Source: Brachyhypopomus gauderio
Taxonomy: Eukaryota; Chordata; Actinopteri; Gymnotiformes; Hypopomidae
Reading direction: 5' to 3'
NCBI RefSeq assembly: GCF_052324685.1
Contig: NC_135222.1
Coordinates: 7,169,414-7,233,413 of the forward strand
DNA: 64,000 nucleotides
Positions 59,351 to 64,000 of this stretch are shown here, one piece after another. Each line of letters opens with the position of its first letter. The first letter of the stretch is position 1. The notes below the pieces were generated by a model, which searched no databases, was not told where the DNA came from, and saw nothing but the letters and a program-made list of their open reading frames with translations. The position numbers and the translations under genes are program-made.

Positions 59351-61305
59351 ATGTCTTTACCCGCCTTCACGGGCATCTTTCCCAGTGACGAGAACGCGCT
59401 TTCGAAAGATCCGTTCTTATACACTGACGATGGACTAAATGATAGTTTGGATGGGTAAGACTTTTGTTCAAGTTTTCACGAAATCACTGACTATCGTCTT
59501 TAACTAATCTGAATTGCAGCCGAACTGAATTGCAGTCACTAATTAAAATTTGGTAATAAATTTGGCTTGTAATACGTTTTCAAGTCATAAATGAAAAACG
59601 GTTTACAGAAGTTCAGCGGAACTGACGGACGTGTTTGAAGAGGAAGGGTGTGAGGATGAAATATGGACTCCACCATCAAGCGAGCTGAGGGAGAAAATAG
59701 CTGCCCAACTCGAGCACTATCTTTCTGATGAAAACCTGGAGGATGACGCCTTCCTACTCAAACACATTCAGAGGAACAAAATGGGTTATGTCAGCCTCAA
59801 ATTGTTGACGTCATTCAAAAAGGTGAGTGAAATATTCAGACATCCTCTTGCCCATTAACTACTTTTCATTTTCTAAACACAGGGCTCATGTTGCATGATG
59901 GGTAGCAACATAGTGCTGCTACCTGGCTTAATTTAGGACTATTGTCAACACCAGCAGTCTCTGTTCTAGTTTGAGCGACACTGACATGGTGGCCAATGTT
60001 GCAGTGGTATTGGTGTTTTAACACTTTTTTGTCCAGTACTGTTGTGACACCTGAGCTGACAATGGTCAAGTCATCAAAAATCGAAGATTGACAGTCAGAA
60101 GATGGCTAATGTCACAAATGGCCTCCAACTGCATGCTTGCAAGGTGTTTCTAATAACTAGCGATTTCTGAAAGTGTTTTTGATTTTGCTGGACAATGGCT
60201 TTTGTGCTAGATCAGGGACCTGACCCGTGACTGGCGCACCACCTTGGCTGCTGCACGGATGTCCCCGCAGCTGGAGGTGAACGAGGCAGGCACCAAAGTA
60301 CGACGCCGATGTCCGGTGCCTGACTGGCTGCTGTGTGTTCCCACCACTAAGCTTCTGCTGGCTTGGAATTTCCTGGGCAGTACCACCGAGAGAACTGAGA
60401 GTGGTGGATCCGGAGGAGAGCAGCAGGACTTCATGGAGACCGCCATGTGTGTGTTTGGTCTGTATGGTACCATCACATCCCTCCGTATTCTCCGCCCAGG
60501 GAAGGAGATCCCTACTGAGCTCAGGCGCTATGCCAAGAAGCACGCCGAGCTCGGGCGCACGTTGTGCGCGGTGGTGGAGTTTGAGTACCTGGAAGGTGCC
60601 CGTAAGGCCTATGCAGCTCTCCGAGCAGCGGAGCAGCAGCATGGGGGGAGGGGCATCCGCGTGGCACTCCTCGGCAGCCGGGGCACGCGAACGTCCGTGT
60701 GCCTCGGTGAGGATTCGGAGGAGAGCATCGATAACGATGGCTCCAAGAAGCCAAACCGGAAGGCCAAGAGGCATCCCTACTCTCTGGAGGATTCTGCTCT
60801 CTACAGTTCCTCAGAGTCCGACTTCGCCCCAGCCTCGCCGCGTCCGAACCGCAGGGTGACCCGTCCGCAGGCCCTGTACGGCAGCCCGCTGGCCATCCCG
60901 CAAGTGTCCACGTTCCGCTCTGACCCCTACAGGAACCCCTTGGCCAGCCCTGTCGTGAGCCCCCTCCTGCCACGAAAGCTGTTTCCTGGAGGCCACACCT
61001 CCTCCCCTCTGGCAACGCCTCCATTCAGCAGCACACCGACCTCGGTTGGCAGCAACACCACCTACAACAGGAACAAGTGCTCTGGGGATTGCACCCAGGG
61101 AAGCACGGGGCACGGGGGGAGCCCATGGGTCCAGCGCCGCAAAAATGCTGCCCAGGGCTTTCGTCCAGAGAGGAGCTGCCCTCTGTCACCCAGGCAGATA
61201 AAAAGGTCACTTGGTGTGCTGGTTATGCGCCAGCCGCTGGGCCCGGACGGCACCAAAGGCTTCCACAACTGCATTGGGAGAGGAAAGATGCTACTGCCCC
61301 AGTGA
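59351..61305 (+). CDS. larp6: La-related protein 6 (LARP6, Acheron)
   Basis: RNA-binding protein of the La superfamily. In vertebrates LARP6 binds a stem-loop in type I collagen mRNA leaders and influences their translation. Three coding exons: 59351-59454, 59609-59822 and 60211-61305, with GT-AG introns of 154 and 388 bases. They join in frame to 470 aa; human has 491. Exon 2 and the start of exon 3 encode the La motif (about residues 59-145), with EHYLSDENLEDDAFLLKHIQ at 70-89 and KMGYVSLKLLTSFKK ending exon 2. The RRM (about 153-263) runs from KLLLAWNFLG through FGLYGTITSLRILRPGKEIP to VVEFEYLEGARKAYAAL and IRVALLG. A basic KKPNRKAKRH (285-294) is a likely nuclear signal. A long Ser/Pro-rich linker leads to the LARP6-specific C-terminal motif near LGPDGTKGFH (449-458). 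The start codon follows CTGCAGC, so an upstream 5'-UTR intron is possible. Fish have larp6a and larp6b; I cannot tell which this is. Confidence 0.96.
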
Positions 61306-61461
61306 TGTACTGGTGGTTCTCTGCAGGTGACCTGTGGATCTATGATCATCAGTGCAATGCACTTTTTACCACAGTTTCATTAGACACCAGCATACATTGC
61401 TTATATCAAAGAGAAGAATTGGTTGCTTTATGCTATGAAATGTTTTGTATTGGATAAAATG

Positions 61462-61467
61462 AATAAA
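61462..61467 (+). terminator. larp6 polyadenylation signal
   Basis: A canonical AATAAA lies 157 bases after the larp6 stop. It is followed by GGTGACATTGTAATCAG and then a T-rich GTTTTTTTTGTCC stretch about 30 bases on, a good downstream element. Confidence 0.8.
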
Positions 61468-61479
61468 GGTGACATTGTA

Positions 61480-62919
61480 ATCAGTATTTGAGCAAGGTTT
61501 TTTTTGTCCTTTGCCTGCCACACCCTGGCGCCATGCCAGTTCAACCAGTACCTTGAATTACTAATTGGAACACTAAGGCACAGACGCTGATAATGTCACG
61601 ATCTCATGTAACAGAATCACCCGATTCCATTTTCCTATTTTTAGATACCTGCAACATGAGATGGGGAGAGGTTCTTGCCACTATCCCAAACCTTCAGTGT
61701 ATTTCATTTTTTGACAGAAAATGGTGACACTAAACATGATCCTTCACAGAATAACAAAATAGTTTAATGTAATCAGAATAAATAATTCCATAGACCAAAT
61801 GACCATGTATTTGAGGCACCAATTAACTGTAGAGAATAAAAGGTAGCGCACACACTCCTATTGATGGGCAGCAGCAACACCCATGCCCTGATAACACAAG
61901 TACTGTGACATGATGCAGTAGCACAATTTGCCATTGCATAAAACAGGAAGATACTGAACAGATTTTTTTTTCTAGCTGTAATGTTTAAAATAGGACATCC
62001 AATCACTACCAGAAAATGTGTAACAGTTTCCCACTGGAATCAGAGCCTTGGAGAAGTAATGACACGGGTAAAACATCTTAACCATTTCTTTTCCAAATAA
62101 CCATGGACATAAAAGGTTTACTTAAATACAGATGCAAAGTATTTGTTTAACTTGCATAGACAGATTTCATAAGGATTAAAATATGCAGCTGGAAAAAGAT
62201 TATGACTTAAAGATCAACATATCCAGACAAACAAAAATGTACACATCTGATGCGGACATCAAATTAATATAAATAAAGCAGCCATTACAGAAAGCTGCAA
62301 GATCATTATTTGTTGCAAACGAACCACTTTTAGGCAGCATTGTGGTTTACTTCATAATGGAAACTTCCAATTCTTCACAAATTGGATGTCTGACTGATCT
62401 GACCCAGTATAACAGTAAGTGTTGTATTTGCTCTATAAACTTTCTGTTGATATTCACTTTACCTGCTGTGTGATTTTATAGTTAAAAAAGGTTGGAATAT
62501 ACAAATAAGTGCAGACTAAAACATTAGTCAAATTTTAAAAGTTTAAAAGCTAATTTAAATAAAATATCAGAATTTGAATGAATTAAATCTGAAATGGGCT
62601 GTGATGGAAATGTCCAAAACCAAAAAACACAAAGCAAAACTTGACATCACCTTGCCCGTGGTATTACGTGCTGCTCTCCCAAAACAGTTCTGCTAGGACA
62701 TTAACATGGGAACAGCTCGTTCAATCACGTTCGTGCTAGTGTAATGAAGGGTATTGGTCTAATCAGTATGGATACACAGCTGGATGGAAAATATATATAC
62801 TGACTCAGATGCAGGCTAACAATTCTCATAGCATATACTGTCACTTCCACCAGCACCTTTAAAATCTGCTTTGCCCAAAACACAAAAGCATGGAAAACAT
62901 AAAAGTTCAATTCCATTTT
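61480..62919. other. Convergent interval between larp6 and vmac; probably vmac 3' UTR in part
   Basis: About 1.4 kb of AT-rich sequence with no recognisable coding. The vmac 3' UTR must start at 62919 and run left. An ATTAAA on minus (TTTAAT at 61763-61768 on plus) is one candidate end signal; I saw no canonical AATAAA on minus closer to the stop. Frames here are short and unrecognised. Confidence 0.5.
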
Positions 62920-63648
62920 TCATACCGTAGTTCCAAACACCACACCATCTAACTCTTGATCATCCATGTCGTCCTCGCTGAGCGAAAAGTCTTTGTGATT
63001 TGAAAGTCCACTGGGGCTGCAGTTGGACTCTCCATCAGTGAGAGATGCGTCTCCTGTGGGCCTGGTCGAGTCAATAACGGGACCCATGCGTTCTGCCTCA
63101 GCCATCTGAGCCAGCATGGTGTCTAATAACGGACGGCTTTTGCAGATGTTGTCCAGTAGATGACAACGGTGCTGCAGCTGGCCGATGAGAGAATCCTTCT
63201 CTTTGACCATGTGCTGCAGTTTCTGAATGGACTCCTCTGACTGACAAAGCTTTTCATGGAGGTAGGAAATCTCCCTTCAAAAAGAAAGACAGATGAAAAA
63301 TAGAACTAGGCTAGTTGGTTAAACGGGAGCACGTGAATTTGATGGGCAGGTTTAAATATACAGGTAAGCAGCTATACAAGATAAGTAAAGCATAGTGATC
63401 TCAGAACAGTAGGAAAGAAATCAATCAATCAATCTTATATTATATGATCCCTTTTACCTGTCCTTCTTTTCTGTTATATCTTGGGTTGCCGCCCTCAGTT
63501 GTTCATCTTTCCGTATTAAACTCTCCGCTTGCTCCCGTACGGTGTTTTCCGCCGCGTCCAGTTTGTGCTCCAGGTCCGCCACTCGCCCGTGCAGGGCGGC
63601 CAGGTGGGCGTTCGCCTCCCTGATCTGTACCGGCGACGGAGACGACAT
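62920..63648 (-). CDS. vmac: Vimentin-type intermediate filament-associated coiled-coil protein
   Basis: A small coiled-coil protein, named for association of the mammalian protein with vimentin filaments; molecular role poorly known. Two coding exons on minus, 63648-63458 and 63274-62920, joined across a 183-base GT-AG intron (donor GTAAAA), give 181 aa; human has 169. The start [20 protein letters not shown] resembles the mammalian N-terminus (I recall [10 protein letters not shown] as conserved). Residues about 8-100 are rich in heptad-spaced Leu/Ile/Ala with Glu, Lys, Arg and Gln, as in a coiled coil. [20 protein letters not shown] follows, then a Ser/Asp-rich acidic stretch, and the final VFGTTV is identical to the mammalian end as I remember it. 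An in-frame upstream ATG exists, but an acceptor and donor place that segment in a 5'-UTR intron, so 63648 is the better start. It is convergent with larp6. Confidence 0.93.
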
Positions 63649-63658
63649 GTCAAAGAAC

Positions 63659-63779
63659 CTGCCGAGAGGTGGCGAGAGCGCTGGGGTCAGTCCATACACA
63701 CCCACCATCGGGTACCGGTCCTCGCCGAAGCGTGACCACACACGGGGCGACACTCGCTCCCTCCACGCAGTTTACTTAC
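63659..63779 (-). other. Predicted vmac 5'-UTR intron
   Basis: On minus, GAGAAG is followed by a strong donor GTAAGT (63779-63774). A pyrimidine-rich stretch ending CTCTCGGCAG gives an acceptor at 63660-63659, ten bases before the vmac ATG. The 121-base intron would put an untranslated first exon at 63780 and above. It also explains why the frame is open upstream of the ATG without similarity to vmac homologues. Confidence 0.75.
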
Positions 63780-63960
63780 CTTCTCGGTCCGTCCCGACGG
63801 CGAGCGGAGTCACGTGAGCAGGGACGGCGCTGTTCTCCTACTGCACGTGCATTTACACGGCGGCTCGCGCGCGGCGGCTCGAGCGCGGCAGCCAGTCGGC
63901 TAGCTGAATTTTTAGCTAGCCTTTCCAGTTCAGAATTTACACAAGAGGCCAGCGACTCGT
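63780..63960. promoter_or_regulatory. CpG-rich vmac promoter region with two E-boxes
   Basis: CpG-dense sequence at and upstream of the predicted vmac first exon. It carries GTCACGTGAG (63809-63818), nine of ten matches to the CLEAR/TFE-type GTCACGTGAC motif, and a second CACGTG at 63844-63849. GGCTCGCGCGCGGCGGCTCG near 63862-63881 is very CpG-rich. CpG island promoters are often bidirectional, so a rightward gene could begin here beyond the window. No coding start for one is visible. Confidence 0.6.
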
Positions 63961-64000
63961 TAAATAACGCCTCGCCTGCCCTTTAACCACAGATACTGAC

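Noticed and set aside
60157..61113. Long minus-strand and alternate plus frames (up to 205 codons) over larp6 exon 3
   Set aside because: They are antisense or shifted shadows of the GC-rich larp6 coding exon; the larp6 frame alone shows La-module and RRM homology.
63454..63753. Longer vmac N-terminus starting upstream (MSPRVWSRF...)
   Set aside because: Acceptor GGCAG and donor GTAAGT place this segment in a 5'-UTR intron, and homologues start at MSSPSP-like sequence.
1..64000. CRISPR arrays, operons, bacterial-type systems or viral genes
   Set aside because: None seen. Regular repeats here are simple tandem arrays without unique spacers, and the genes are spliced vertebrate genes.

Overview
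The window looks like genomic DNA from a ray-finned (teleost) fish. Three vertebrate genes with GT-AG introns sit in the last 8 kb. The other 55 kb carries no recognisable protein-coding exon and is dense in (CA)n, (CT)n and (AT)n microsatellites, long C or G homopolymers, short tandem arrays, tRNA-SINE-like remnants, a decayed Tc1-like transposon and a small hAT-like MITE. The repeat types fit a fish. I could not determine the species.

Layout: 1-54.9 kb is a gene-poor tract. Landmarks are twin (AT)n arrays (73-250), a deleted Tc1 remnant (1924-2277), a five-unit interstitial TTAGGG block (5873-5902), SINE-like remnants (about 10315-10490 and 41545-41752), CpG-rich promoter-like blocks (about 5160-5330, 15930-16660, 36050-36300 and 48010-48350), minisatellites with units of 34 bp (14967), 24 bp (23221), 33 bp (33657), 29 bp (46030) and 58 bp (54647), and a 138-bp hAT-like MITE with a perfect 8-bp target duplication (54485-54638). 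This tract could be intergenic or could hold introns and untranslated exons of a gene whose coding exons are outside the window.

Gene cluster (55.3-63.9 kb): gadd45b lies on the minus strand with four coding exons (161 aa, stress-response regulator). larp6 lies on the plus strand with three coding exons (470 aa, La-module RNA-binding protein). vmac lies on the minus strand with two coding exons plus a predicted 5'-UTR exon (181 aa, coiled-coil protein ending in VFGTTV). gadd45b and larp6 are head to head across about 2.2 kb. larp6 and vmac are tail to tail across about 1.5 kb. All three gene models were assembled by reading splice sites directly and each closes in frame.

The genes do not form an operon or pathway; they are separate eukaryotic transcription units. 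I found no new multi-gene system. The most informative non-genic items are the intact MITE next to a minisatellite, the deleted Tc1 copy, the CpG-rich orphan blocks, and the abundant long C-runs, twice fused directly to (CA)n.
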